A stretch of 40,324 nucleotides of DNA from a virus. The notes beneath the pieces are model-generated. The model was not told where the DNA came from, ran no database searches, and saw nothing but the letters and a program-made list of their open reading frames with translations. A program made the translations under genes and the position numbers. The stretch is taken from positions 1-40,324 of the IMG/VR virus record IMGVR_UViG_3300022924_000012; one strand, 5' to 3'. This document shows positions 8,081 through 15,966 of this stretch, in pieces; within the stretch, counting starts at the first letter, position 1, and every line of letters begins with the position of its first letter.

Positions 8081-8409
8081 GCTGATTTCAGTTTAAATGT
8101 GTCACGCCTAGTTGGATCGTAATGCTCTTGCTCGTAACCCAATTCCAGCATCTTGTCTATGCTTTCATCGGCAACGTTAACAAAGGATTTATACTTATTG
8201 TGACCACAGCACGATCCATGAGTTATCACACCAACAGACCATAGTTCTTGTATCTCATTAAAAATGCATGGGTCGATACAAATCTGATCACTTAATCCGG
8301 CTTTTACTCTGGCTTCCCTGTATGATGACATGTGTTCAGGTATATCAACAGTAATCATTCGATCATAGCATTCCCTGCTTTGAGGGACTATATTTTCACA
8401 GTTACACAT
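8077..8409 (-). CDS. Conserved cysteine-rich phage protein (110 aa)
   Basis: The start at 8409 is chosen because it opens with the cysteine motif MCNCEN; the longer frame from 8469 overlaps the upstream gene by 32 bp. The motif GVITHGSCCGHNK (about residues 59-71) is the hallmark of a widespread unknown phage family in which a CxC pair near the N terminus and a CCGH loop may bind metal. Function unknown. Confidence 0.72.
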   Translation of the reverse strand: MCNCENIVPQSRECYDRMITVDIPEHMSSYREARVKAGLSDQICIDPCIFNEIQELWSVGVITHGSCCGHNKYKSFVNVADESIDKMLELGYEQEHYDPTRRDTFKLKSA

Positions 8410-8437
8410 AGTTATTTGGTTTAAAGTTGGATGGATG

Positions 8438-8683
8438 TCATGGCTTGGAAGTGTTATCAAATCCCACAATTTTATGTATTAAACTAAAATCCACCTCAAC
8501 AGTAGAATTCTTATAATAAACACTATTACCTATTGTTTCAGCGCCTATTTCAAAAAGCATCTGGATATATAGTTCATTAAAAAAATTAGTTGAGTAAATA
8601 CTTGTGCTTTGAATTTTAATAAAAAGCTCTTTGATTTTATTTTTCTTTTCCTGACTAAAATCTAAGTTTGGTTGTAAATCCAT
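8438..8683 (-). CDS. Unknown small protein (81 aa)
   Basis: Starts MDLQPNLDFSQEKKNKIKEL, helical then mixed. It lies 5 bp downstream of the next gene up. No family recognised. Confidence 0.62.
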   Translation of the reverse strand: MDLQPNLDFSQEKKNKIKELFIKIQSTSIYSTNFFNELYIQMLFEIGAETIGNSVYYKNSTVEVDFSLIHKIVGFDNTSKP

Positions 8684-8688
8684 AATTG

Positions 8689-8955
8689 TTATTTTTTAAT
8701 TAAAGCATCAAAAATTCCATCAGCCGCTTTGTATACACACTGATCTGCATACTCTACCATGCTTCTTTCGACGCACCAATTAATATGATTCATTTTCATG
8801 TCCTGTTTAGGATTTAACACTAAATCCCTGAAAGAATTGTAACCTAACTCAATAGCTTGCCCGTCCTTAATTTGTTCTACTGTTTTCATAGCGTATGTTT
8901 TTACTCTTGCCCCTTCGTAATGCTCCAAGTCTGATAGTATGTTTCTATTTTCCAT
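8689..8955 (-). CDS. Unknown small protein (88 aa)
   Basis: Starts MENRNILSDLEHYEGARVK and overlaps the upstream gene by 11 bp. Predicted mixed alpha/beta; no motif recognised. Confidence 0.65.
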   Translation of the reverse strand: MENRNILSDLEHYEGARVKTYAMKTVEQIKDGQAIELGYNSFRDLVLNPKQDMKMNHINWCVERSMVEYADQCVYKAADGIFDALIKK

Positions 8956-9181
8956 TTTTTACTAAATTTTTATAATCTTTAATAGCTTGTTTTGACTTGT
9001 ATTCTGCATATAATTCTGCTGCCGCATCAGTAAACTTCATAATAAACCTTTCACCTTCTCTCATTTTACTATAGGTGTCATAAAAATCTTTAAAGTCTAT
9101 CCACTGATTTCTTAGAGCGACAAGGTCTTTAAAGTCTTCAAGAGTTTTACATTGGTCTATTGCTCTACTGATCTTTTCCAT
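8945..9181 (-). CDS. Unknown small helical protein (78 aa)
   Basis: Starts MEKISRAIDQCKTLEDF and is helical throughout, with many Lys and Asp. A 78-bp AT/GC-mixed gap without an ORF (9182-9259) lies upstream and may be an untranslated leader. Confidence 0.62.
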   Translation of the reverse strand: MEKISRAIDQCKTLEDFKDLVALRNQWIDFKDFYDTYSKMREGERFIMKFTDAAAELYAEYKSKQAIKDYKNLVKNGK

Positions 9182-9259
9182 TTTTTACCTATTTATCTTT
9201 GATTTGCGGGGGTTTCTGTGTTAGTCTGGGGCGTTAGTCCGGAAATTGGTTTTAGTGGC

Positions 9260-9466
9260 TTATATCTTACCTAAATCAGTAAATTTAATAATATGATCAG
9301 CAATGTAAGAAACTTTCAAATCAGGTGATATATTTAAAAAAGTTTTCATAATATGATTTTTAGCCATTGAATATTTCATAAGTTCAACTATTTGTTTATA
9401 CCTAAGCTCAGTAAACACTTCTGGTCTACCTTTATCTTTCAATTCCTGTTTGACTTCCGCTTTCAT
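9260..9466 (-). CDS. Small HTH-like protein (68 aa)
   Basis: The segment KGRPEVFTELRYKQIVELM followed by NHIMKTFLNIS resembles a resolvase- or terminase-like helix-turn-helix (GRP, then helices), so DNA binding is possible. Upstream, TAGATTTA (9471-9478, minus strand) is a weak -7 box only 4 nt from the ATG, without a -33 box. Confidence 0.55.
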   Translation of the reverse strand: MKAEVKQELKDKGRPEVFTELRYKQIVELMKYSMAKNHIMKTFLNISPDLKVSYIADHIIKFTDLGKI

Positions 9467-9517
9467 ACCCTAAATCTACGCCTTTGATTTTGTTAATTAT
9501 AGTTTGTAATGGAGATG

Positions 9518-9880
9518 TTACACCTCCTTGATTGTAATGCCATAAATAGCCTTGATCAGTTTCTTTTTAAGCTGATAGACTGGGGTGCGCATACCTTTCA
9601 CGTCCACAACCTGGATAAGTCCTGATTTCCAAAACACCTTAAAGTCGGCTTTATAGAATCCGCATTTGGTTCCGTTAACAAGTAAATCGTATTTAGGCTG
9701 CAGTTCTAATCCTACAATTTCCCCAGCTTTTAGTAACTGTTTTAGTTTAAGGTAATATTGCATTTCTTTTTTTGAATCGAACTTTTCTCCATCAACCTCA
9801 CATTTCTCATTCCTATATTTCATTTTCGGGCCGATCTGGAATTTAAGTTCTTGATATTCTTTACTGGTTATCTTTTCCAT
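9518..9880 (-). CDS. DUF1064 PD-(D/E)XK nuclease-like protein
   Basis: A 120-residue protein with the DUF1064 layout: FDSKKEMQYYLKLKQL (34-49), ELQPKYDL (59-66), the acidic KADF (78-81), and VVDVKG (91-96) giving the D-x-K pair. This is the PD-(D/E)XK nuclease core (Glu39, Asp79, Asp93, Lys95). Such phage proteins are thought to cut branched DNA or act in recombination; exact substrate is unknown. It sits at the end of the helicase gene cluster, so a role in replication or recombination fits. Confidence 0.75.
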   Translation of the reverse strand: MEKITSKEYQELKFQIGPKMKYRNEKCEVDGEKFDSKKEMQYYLKLKQLLKAGEIVGLELQPKYDLLVNGTKCGFYKADFKVFWKSGLIQVVDVKGMRTPVYQLKKKLIKAIYGITIKEV

Positions 9881-10236
9881 TATTCAAAATTTAGTTGTTT
9901 TCTAAGATTAATTATTTCCTTTTCTAATTCGCTTATTTTAAGCGCCTGTAATTCGCTTTCTTTATTTCGGGCATGCAATATGTATGCTATCTGGTTATTG
10001 TTGCTAGAAACATCTGAAAATGTGTTTATGGCCGATTTTAAAATGTTTATTCTTTCCTGCTGCTCAATAGTCTTTTGAGTGGGCCCTTTTTGCTTTTCGA
10101 ATAAGATCAGATCGCTTTCCATTTGAATAATCACGCCCTTTGCTAGAATAATCTTAGTGATGTGGGTTTTTGAATCCAAATCCTGGGCAAGATATACTTC
10201 TGCCAACTGCATAAATCTATTTAATTTTTCTTTCAT
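9880..10236 (-). CDS. Unknown coiled-coil protein (118 aa)
   Basis: It overlaps the helicase stop codon (TGATG), so translation is probably coupled. The C-terminal third (KESELQALKISELEKEI onward) has clear heptads. A helicase accessory role is only suggested by position. Confidence 0.62.
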   Translation of the reverse strand: MKEKLNRFMQLAEVYLAQDLDSKTHITKIILAKGVIIQMESDLILFEKQKGPTQKTIEQQERINILKSAINTFSDVSSNNNQIAYILHARNKESELQALKISELEKEIINLRKQLNFE

Positions 10237-11252
10237 CAGAATAGAATATTAGGGGTTAAGGCTGTTTCAAATTCTTTGTTGACATTCTCAAAATTAATTA
10301 TGTGATCGAATGCAAAATGCTTTTTGTCATCGATTATCTCATAATATCGATTCCGTTGCCAGTCAAAGAATATTGAAACAGATCCTTTCTTAGCCGTACC
10401 TTTTGGTTTTGCTTTTAGGATTTTAAGAATAGCTTCATTTTCCCTGAACGGTAAGCCTGTAGCTGGATTGATAGTAAGATCAACCTTGCCGTTTAATCGG
10501 TTATGTTCTGGCCTCCATACTCCGACAACATTGAATGCCCTACGGCCCCATACTGCGCCACCAGCAAAACTATTTAATGTTGGTACTGCGGTACAGTAAA
10601 CATCCTGTCCTGAAATATCTTTCAATACAATAGGCGGTAAATCCTTTGCATGCGTAACTATAGAGTTATGCCAGTTGTTAACTTTTGCCTTTTGCCTAAC
10701 CTTTTTCAATGCCCAAGCTAAATACTTATCCTCACGATTACCGAATTTAGAAAGATCTTCATCGAGGTCATTAAAAGGATCTAAAGAAGTTGATTGTAGT
10801 TTCAGTTGATATTCACGCTCAAGGCTTTCACAATATGTATAGAAACTGTCAATCGTGTGATCTGTTTCATCTCCATTTATTGGAAAGAAGTGATCATCCA
10901 GCCAAGCCATAGCGCCATAAATTTCTTTTTCAGTTGCTGCATAAGGATTGGATTTAAAAAACGGCTTTCTAAGTCGCTTACTGATTAGCTCTGCGATTAC
11001 GTCCTCCATGTTACCGATCTCACCACTCATGAATGCGTGTTTCCATCCGTAGTATTCTGATTGGTTAAACATGATTTCCATTTCTATTTCAGTTTTACCT
11101 GCTCCAGCAAACCCAAGGTAAAATGTTGAATACCCTGGCTTAAAGCTAAGCAATTCATCAAGGCTTTTAAATCCAGTATCTACACCCCTGCTTACTCCAG
11201 TCTCGTAATGATCCATTACCTGTTCCCTGTATTCTGATATTCTCTTTTTCAT
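10236..11252 (-). CDS. DnaB-like replicative helicase (RecA core)
   Basis: A 338-residue protein corresponding to the RecA-like core of DnaB/Twinkle-type helicases. It has SRGVDTGFKSLDELL leading into Walker A GFAGAGKT (47-54), EIGNM with the catalytic-type Glu, a Walker-B-like LDPFNDL (about 157-163), IVTHAKD (sensor-like) and the late AILKILKAKPKG segment. The N-terminal DnaG/loader-binding domain of DnaB is absent, as in several phage helicases. It would unwind the replication fork as a ring. It is coupled (TAATG) to the winged-helix gene upstream, which may load it. Confidence 0.85.
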   Translation of the reverse strand: MKKRISEYREQVMDHYETGVSRGVDTGFKSLDELLSFKPGYSTFYLGFAGAGKTEIEMEIMFNQSEYYGWKHAFMSGEIGNMEDVIAELISKRLRKPFFKSNPYAATEKEIYGAMAWLDDHFFPINGDETDHTIDSFYTYCESLEREYQLKLQSTSLDPFNDLDEDLSKFGNREDKYLAWALKKVRQKAKVNNWHNSIVTHAKDLPPIVLKDISGQDVYCTAVPTLNSFAGGAVWGRRAFNVVGVWRPEHNRLNGKVDLTINPATGLPFRENEAILKILKAKPKGTAKKGSVSIFFDWQRNRYYEIIDDKKHFAFDHIINFENVNKEFETALTPNILF

Positions 11253-11926
11253 TATCTGTCGTTAAAAAGGTTCTTGTTTGCGGATTGATCGATTGCGCCT
11301 TTGGGTATGTTTTGGTTTTTAGGTTTGTTAAAGTCGTTCTTTGCCCACCGCCTTAATCTCGAAGCAGTATTCCATGTTTCCTCCTTTTCCATTTTAAACT
11401 TTTTTAAAGCTTTATCCTCCTCAGACCAGTATAAATAAAAGTCATTAATCATATCCTTGCTATATTTTTCAGCAAACACCTTAAGCGATTCAGAAAATTC
11501 TTTTTTCCTTATATCTATAGTATTGTTATTAGTTAATGGTTTATCTATACTACTAATGCTTTGATGTGTGCTTTTCACTTGCTTTGATGCGTGCTTTACA
11601 GTTGCTTTATCAAGTGCGTTGTCAAGTGCTTTATCAAATTTTGATAGGGCAATAATATTGCTTGAATACTGATTTTTTGATCTTTCAATCATTTCAACAA
11701 ACCCAAATTCGACAAGTTCGTTTAGTGTTGATATATAAGTTCCGTATGATTTTATGCCGATCGCCTCTTTAGCCATATTGGTAGGAAGACCAAACTTTTT
11801 TTTCCATCCAAGCCTATTGCAATGTTCGATGCAGAAAAAATAAAGGGCGCTATGGTTTGGTTTTATTTTATCGGGATTTTCAAAACACCAGTCAAACCAT
11901 GTTCTAGATAAATCGTAGCCGTTCAT
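11252..11926 (-). CDS. Winged-helix replication protein (initiator/loader-like)
   Basis: 224 residues. The N-terminal part (about 1-95) looks like a winged helix (MAKEAIGIKSYGTYISTLNEL, then GFVEMIERSKNQ). The middle is low complexity with ALDNALDKA-type repeats. The C-terminal part DFYLYWSEEDK and WNTASRLRRWAKND is a pattern seen in replication proteins of Bacteroidota phages. Next to the helicase gene, an origin-binding or helicase-loading role is likely but not shown. Confidence 0.68.
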   Translation of the reverse strand: MNGYDLSRTWFDWCFENPDKIKPNHSALYFFCIEHCNRLGWKKKFGLPTNMAKEAIGIKSYGTYISTLNELVEFGFVEMIERSKNQYSSNIIALSKFDKALDNALDKATVKHASKQVKSTHQSISSIDKPLTNNNTIDIRKKEFSESLKVFAEKYSKDMINDFYLYWSEEDKALKKFKMEKEETWNTASRLRRWAKNDFNKPKNQNIPKGAIDQSANKNLFNDR

Positions 11927-12468
11927 ATCCTGTCCCTGATTTTACCCCAACAAACACCACAAAAGTATTTTAAAGCCTTATCTTCATTCCATGATATTTT
12001 AGAGCAAGCGATATGCATTGCATTTCTGACCTCCGCAGGATTTAAAAGTTCAATGAATTTTTTTACAGTACCATTTCTGAACTTAGTGTTAAGAATCCAG
12101 TCGGGAAAATATTGACTATATACATCACTCACCGAATCAATCTCTTTTTCAAATAATGTTTCAAGTTGCGTTTGCATTTTAGTAAACATTTTATATTGAT
12201 CAATTTTTTCCTTTATCAATGCATGGTCAAAATTTGGCGATTCTGGTACAGAATGTAACTCGTGTTTACCCTTTCCCCTATTACAGTCGAAGCATGCCGT
12301 TAAAAGGTTATGCTTGACATTTTTACCTCCCTTGACTACTGGTATAATATGATCGACTTCAAGTATAACTTTTGGAGGTGAACCACCACAATACTGGCAT
12401 TTAAAATTATCCCTCTTAAAAATTTCAAATCTTATTTTTTTTGATATCGCTACCCTTTTATTTTCCAT
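11923..12468 (-). CDS. HNH endonuclease
   Basis: 181 residues. The N-terminal core is the classic HNH fold: RFEIFKRDNFKCQYCGG (CxxC), LEVDHIIPVVKGG, NLLTACFDCNRGKG (second CxxC). The C-terminal 100 residues are helical and unrelated to known domains I can name. HNH enzymes nick or cut DNA. Position inside the replication operon rather than next to the terminase suggests a role in replication or a homing-like history rather than packaging. It overlaps the downstream gene by 4 bp. Confidence 0.88.
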   Translation of the reverse strand: MENKRVAISKKIRFEIFKRDNFKCQYCGGSPPKVILEVDHIIPVVKGGKNVKHNLLTACFDCNRGKGKHELHSVPESPNFDHALIKEKIDQYKMFTKMQTQLETLFEKEIDSVSDVYSQYFPDWILNTKFRNGTVKKFIELLNPAEVRNAMHIACSKISWNEDKALKYFCGVCWGKIRDRI

Positions 12469-12506
12469 ATCGCTTTACGTTTTGTAAAATGCTTATAGCC
12501 AAAAAA

Positions 12507-12674
12507 TTATTTCCTAGTTGATTTATCTACAAAAGCTTTCCCAAGAAACTCTACTTTTTTTATAGATCCTTCTTTTATCCAGTTGTAAACTGTTTGTCTT
12601 TCCACGCCAATATACTTAGCGTAGTCCTGCACTGTCATTAAGTTTGCAGGGTTTATAGGTTGTTTTATTTCCAT
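12507..12674 (-). CDS. Excisionase-like HTH DNA-binding protein (55 aa)
   Basis: The product contains LMTVQDYAKYIGVERQTVYN and W-I-K-E-G, the HTH_17/excisionase pattern of MerR-like winged helices. The ATG is 3 nt after a perfect TATATTTG box, so this is the first gene of the replication transcript and probably read from a leaderless mRNA. It may regulate the replication operon; no integrase is present, so a true excisionase role is unlikely. Confidence 0.75.
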   Translation of the reverse strand: MEIKQPINPANLMTVQDYAKYIGVERQTVYNWIKEGSIKKVEFLGKAFVDKSTRK

Positions 12675-12677
12675 ATT

Positions 12678-12709
12678 CAAATATAGTTAAAATTATACAT
12701 ATCGTCAAA
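12678..12709 (-). promoter_or_regulatory. Promoter of the replication operon
   Basis: TTTG (12706-12709), 20-nt spacer and TATATTTG (12678-12685) on the minus strand form a full consensus. The -7 box ends 3 nt before the ATG of the HTH gene. The rest of the 89-bp gap 12675-12763 is AT rich with no ORF. Confidence 0.82.
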
Positions 12710-12763
12710 TCAAATTAAAGAATTTAATCAAACAATTCCAGTTGTTTATTTTCAAAAGTTGGC

Positions 12764-13135
12764 TTAGAAGATTAGTTCTTTGCCAGTGAGTGCGTAGTAA
12801 ATGTTCTGGAGTTGGTGGACGTACTTAATAGCACACAAATATCCTCTTTCTTCAATAGTATTATGTGCAGCGCAAAATTCAACTTCTACGATGCCTTTAG
12901 GAAGAATAAATAAAACAAATTGACCCATTCTGTAATCGATATATTCGATGTCAATTTTCATTGGCACTTTTGTCTTTACAAATCCAAAATTAATCAGTCG
13001 ATCTGAAGTTATTGGTATGCCATACCTTATCCTATGGTGTTCACCGATGGAAATGCTTTCTACTCTAGTTGTATTTTTTGTGCTGTCTAACACCAAATTT
13101 CCTACCCTAAGATCGGGTGCTTTTAATTCTTTCAT
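12764..13135 (-). CDS. Conserved unknown protein of Bacteroidota phages (123 aa)
   Basis: The DLRVGNLV start, the IPITSDRLINFGF middle and the C-terminal YVHQLQNIYYALTGKEL match a very common small protein family of Bacteroidota phages and prophages. Its function is not known. It overlaps the upstream 54-aa gene by 4 bp and ends the recombination/methylation block. Confidence 0.75.
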   Translation of the reverse strand: MKELKAPDLRVGNLVLDSTKNTTRVESISIGEHHRIRYGIPITSDRLINFGFVKTKVPMKIDIEYIDYRMGQFVLFILPKGIVEVEFCAAHNTIEERGYLCAIKYVHQLQNIYYALTGKELIF

Positions 13136-13296
13136 AATTCTAATTTTAATTGTCCATATTCTATTTGCGGCCTAACAAGTTTCCCCCTCTCTGCCAGTTG
13201 TTCTTTAGACAGTACCAATCTAACCAGTCTTTCCCGTTGTTCGCTTAACGTCTCGCCCCAGGTAAGCAGTTCTGCCCATTGTTCAAGTTCGGTCAT
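13132..13296 (-). CDS. Unknown small protein (54 aa)
   Basis: The ATG at 13296 overlaps the methyltransferase stop (TAATG), and the end overlaps the next gene as ATGA. The product MTELEQWAELLTWGETLSEQ and the following Arg-rich helix look amphipathic. Coupling on both sides supports translation; function unknown. Confidence 0.65.
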   Translation of the reverse strand: MTELEQWAELLTWGETLSEQRERLVRLVLSKEQLAERGKLVRPQIEYGQLKLEL

Positions 13297-13916
13297 TAGA
13301 AAAGCTTGGTTTGTGAGGTATGCCGTTCTATCCGTTTCATTGCTGCAACGTAATATTCTGGATCTAATTCGCAGGCTGTTAAATTTATTTTATAATCATG
13401 TGCTGCTATTGCTATGCTGCCAGAGCCTAGATGCGTGTCGATTACATTCATATTTTCTTTTATTTTGCAATATTCAAACATATATTTATAAATATAAATA
13501 GGCTTTTGAGTTGGATGAAACCTGTTTAAATCTTGGCTACTACATCTAGCAATTTTAGAGGGCTTGTCAAGTGAAGTCCACACAAGTTCACATGCTGACA
13601 TAGTCGGAAGATCATTTTGTTTATCCCAACAGACAAAACCTCTCGTATTAGGTAGGTATTCTAAAAAATAATTAGCGCCAAAAATAATTTGGTTTTTACT
13701 TACTCTAAATATTTCTCTCCAAAATTTTAATTCTGGTACCACATCCCAATCTTTATCTCTGTAAAGACTAGCCATAGGTGTATTTTTTAACTTTCCACCT
13801 CCATCGCTTAGTCTTTTCCCCAATCCATAGGGCGGATCTATACAAGCCCAATCAAAGTATTTATCTGGATAACGAGCCATTAAGGCCATGTTATCTTCGT
13901 TAGTTATTGTCAACAT
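13296..13916 (-). CDS. DNA methyltransferase (N6-adenine or N4-cytosine, beta class)
   Basis: 206 residues. Catalytic motif IV is DPPY (27-30), followed by the target region, HPTQKP (134-139) and the SAM-binding motif DTHLGSGS (160-167). This order (IV before I) is the beta class. It transfers a methyl group from SAM to DNA, most likely to protect phage DNA from host restriction; no partner nuclease is next to it. The target-recognition region is short, so the site may be small. Confidence 0.88.
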   Translation of the reverse strand: MLTITNEDNMALMARYPDKYFDWACIDPPYGLGKRLSDGGGKLKNTPMASLYRDKDWDVVPELKFWREIFRVSKNQIIFGANYFLEYLPNTRGFVCWDKQNDLPTMSACELVWTSLDKPSKIARCSSQDLNRFHPTQKPIYIYKYMFEYCKIKENMNVIDTHLGSGSIAIAAHDYKINLTACELDPEYYVAAMKRIERHTSQTKLF

Positions 13917-14124
13917 ACACTATCTGATTATAAAGTTCATTTGTTTTGCTCACATGCACATACCATCCATCCGGCCTTTTTATCTTTAAATACCCTGGCA
14001 TGATTTCTAGTAGCCTGTAATCGTTTGGATAGCCATTGTACCGGAAGTATTGGCCGGGTTTTAAATCGCTTAGTTTTACTGGAGTGCCTGTATTGACGTA
14101 TCTAGGCCAAACTGATTTGCTCAT
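13900..14124 (-). CDS. Unknown small beta-rich protein (74 aa)
   Basis: Contains LKPGQYFRYNGYPNDYRLLEI and GYLKIKRPDGWYV, looking like a small SH3-like barrel. It overlaps genes on both sides (17 and 4 bp). Function unknown. Confidence 0.65.
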   Translation of the reverse strand: MSKSVWPRYVNTGTPVKLSDLKPGQYFRYNGYPNDYRLLEIMPGYLKIKRPDGWYVHVSKTNELYNQIVYVDNN

Positions 14125-14516
14125 ACTTTGCTAAGTAAGGTAATGGTAATTGTGTTTTCCGATTCTTTCAATTTAAAGTAATGCTTTTTGAGGTAGATTG
14201 AAAGTGTACACGAAGCCACGTTGTTCATCTTAGCGGACTGAATGATATCATTGGTAAACACAAATGACTCGATGCAATGAGCAATCTTTTCATTTTTAAA
14301 TGACCTCCTGATACGCGGCTTTAAAGGCTTTAATTTAAACTTCCTCATATAACGCCATATAAGCTCTGTAGTGAATCCAAGTTCGTTAGAAAGTGCTGAT
14401 ACCGTTTTAGATTTATAGTTCGCTATAACGTAGTTTAAATCAGTCTCATCGAAAACCTTAACCTTATACTTCTTACTTCGCTGATTGAAGTCTAATGGAT
14501 ACTTGTTTGAGTTCAT
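14121..14516 (-). CDS. Putative HTH protein (131 aa)
   Basis: The segment KTVSALSNELGFTTELIWRY and the following Lys/Arg-rich stretch resemble a helix-turn-helix. A second helix set (NDIIQSAKMNNVASCTLSIY) could be another HTH. It may bind DNA; no specific family is recognised. Confidence 0.55.
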   Translation of the reverse strand: MNSNKYPLDFNQRSKKYKVKVFDETDLNYVIANYKSKTVSALSNELGFTTELIWRYMRKFKLKPLKPRIRRSFKNEKIAHCIESFVFTNDIIQSAKMNNVASCTLSIYLKKHYFKLKESENTITITLLSKV

Positions 14517-15259
14517 TTATATCCGTTTTTAATTAACAATTGATAAATGTATTCCCTGCACATATAAGACCTGGTCTCGATCAATTTCTGAGCATCAGAA
14601 TCCGGCTCAAACTCAAATGATTTGATGCGCTTTTCTTCCGGTATTTCAACGAAAGTATCAAGTGTAGCATCTGAAAAGAAATGATGTTGCATAAGCTCAA
14701 ATTCCGCCTTTGAATAAACCATCCTTTCAGCCATTTTATAGCGTTCGTTGTGATCTGGCTTATACCTTACCGCATCTTCAAACGCTTCAAATGATGAGCT
14801 TATGAGTGTATAACAAAGCCAAAGTTTTTCAGACGGCCATAAGGTAGAATAGTTCTGCAACTGCCACCAGTACTTAGGATCTGGTATCTCGGTTTCAAAC
14901 ATAGGAAAGGTATCTAATGACCATGAACACTTATTATCGTAAGTCACCTTATTATGGTGTAGGTCACATTCACCAGACGCAAAGTCATTACGCCTTTTTT
15001 CGGTATTCTTATAGACCATGCCTAATTTCAATTGAACAGCCATTAAGGTAAATCCATCTTCTTCTGATTCATTGCCTTTTGCAACATACTTGTTTTTAAG
15101 CTCCTCTCTGCGTTTGAACAAAAATTCTTTTAGCCACTTTTTACAGTGCGTTTTAGCGCCTTCAGGTAACTCTCCTTTAGTATTTTTAGCCACAATTTCA
15201 ATCGTAGCACTTCCCCTTATTCTGAATGAATCGGCTATTTGTCTTGCAGTGAGTTCCAT
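14513..15259 (-). CDS. PD-(D/E)XK exonuclease (YqaJ/RecE-like) of the recombination pair
   Basis: 248 residues. The central GECDLHHN (about 97-103) and YDNKCSW (107-113) give a D...DxK arrangement typical of lambda-exonuclease/YqaJ-type nucleases, with upstream acidic residues. It directly follows, and overlaps by 25 bp, the annealing-protein gene, the classic exonuclease-plus-annealer pair that makes 3' single strands and anneals them for recombination-dependent replication. The family call rests on both the motif and this pairing. Confidence 0.72.
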   Translation of the reverse strand: MELTARQIADSFRIRGSATIEIVAKNTKGELPEGAKTHCKKWLKEFLFKRREELKNKYVAKGNESEEDGFTLMAVQLKLGMVYKNTEKRRNDFASGECDLHHNKVTYDNKCSWSLDTFPMFETEIPDPKYWWQLQNYSTLWPSEKLWLCYTLISSSFEAFEDAVRYKPDHNERYKMAERMVYSKAEFELMQHHFFSDATLDTFVEIPEEKRIKSFEFEPDSDAQKLIETRSYMCREYIYQLLIKNGYK

Positions 15260-15906
15260 TTTTCTTCGTAAAAGTGTTGAATGTTTTCGGTTAAATGTGG
15301 TTTAAGGTTTTCAAGTCCCGACAAAGTTTCAGTACCATCAATAAGCCTTACTACCCTATCTTCCTCTTTTGTTCTAACGTATTCGGTAAGCTTAGTGTCC
15401 ATTTGAAATGCAAGAACATCTTTACGGTTTAGATTCGCCCCGAATATGTCGCCCAATAAATCTGCAGCATCTTTTATAGCTATTGTTTTAGCGAGCGGAA
15501 ATGCCATTGATAAAGCACCATTGTTAATGTTAGCAAGGTCTGCCGGGGATGTGCCTTTAGCCGTTTGTAATTGAATAGCCCCTATGCCGTCCTGGCATTC
15601 CATCTGGCCAGTAAGTAGGTCTTGATACCATAGCCGGATAACAACGTAAACCCCATTGAATGATGTACCCTCGCGCAGTATTTCAATTCGGTATTTCTTG
15701 TATATCTTCTTAAGCAAGAACTCGATTTTTTCGATAGGCAGATACTTATAGTTACTAATATAAGGATGAACCTTTACCCATGATGCCGGGGGTGGTTGGT
15801 TAAGGTAGTGCATTAACTGATCCTGTTTTAATGCCAGATTTGGGTCTGCATAAAGTTCCTGAATGGTAGGCAACTTACTTTCTGAAATGCTTATTTCTGT
15901 ACTCAT
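15235..15906 (-). CDS. Single-strand DNA annealing protein (Red-beta/RecT/Rad52-like)
   Basis: 223 residues. The segments KYLPIEKIEFLLKKIYKKY, CQDGIGAIQLQT and AFPLAKTIAIKDAADLLG followed by FGANLNRKD are characteristic of phage annealing proteins, the last resembling the region conserved across Rad52/ERF-like members. It would coat exonuclease-generated single strands and promote annealing. Start at 15906 gives a normal length. Exact superfamily is uncertain. Confidence 0.75.
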   Translation of the reverse strand: MSTEISISESKLPTIQELYADPNLALKQDQLMHYLNQPPPASWVKVHPYISNYKYLPIEKIEFLLKKIYKKYRIEILREGTSFNGVYVVIRLWYQDLLTGQMECQDGIGAIQLQTAKGTSPADLANINNGALSMAFPLAKTIAIKDAADLLGDIFGANLNRKDVLAFQMDTKLTEYVRTKEEDRVVRLIDGTETLSGLENLKPHLTENIQHFYEEKWNSLQDK

Positions 15907-15966
15907 ATTGTCTCGGTTGTTAGGTAGTAAAAATAGGTATAATTGGATTGTAGTTTTGTAACAATG

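Noticed and set aside
9182-9259. Possible tiny gene in the 78-bp gap
   Set aside because: No ATG on the minus strand within the gap; it is more likely a leader.
12507-12674. True excisionase indicating a temperate phage
   Set aside because: No integrase, attachment site or repressor seen; HTH proteins of this type are often plain regulators.
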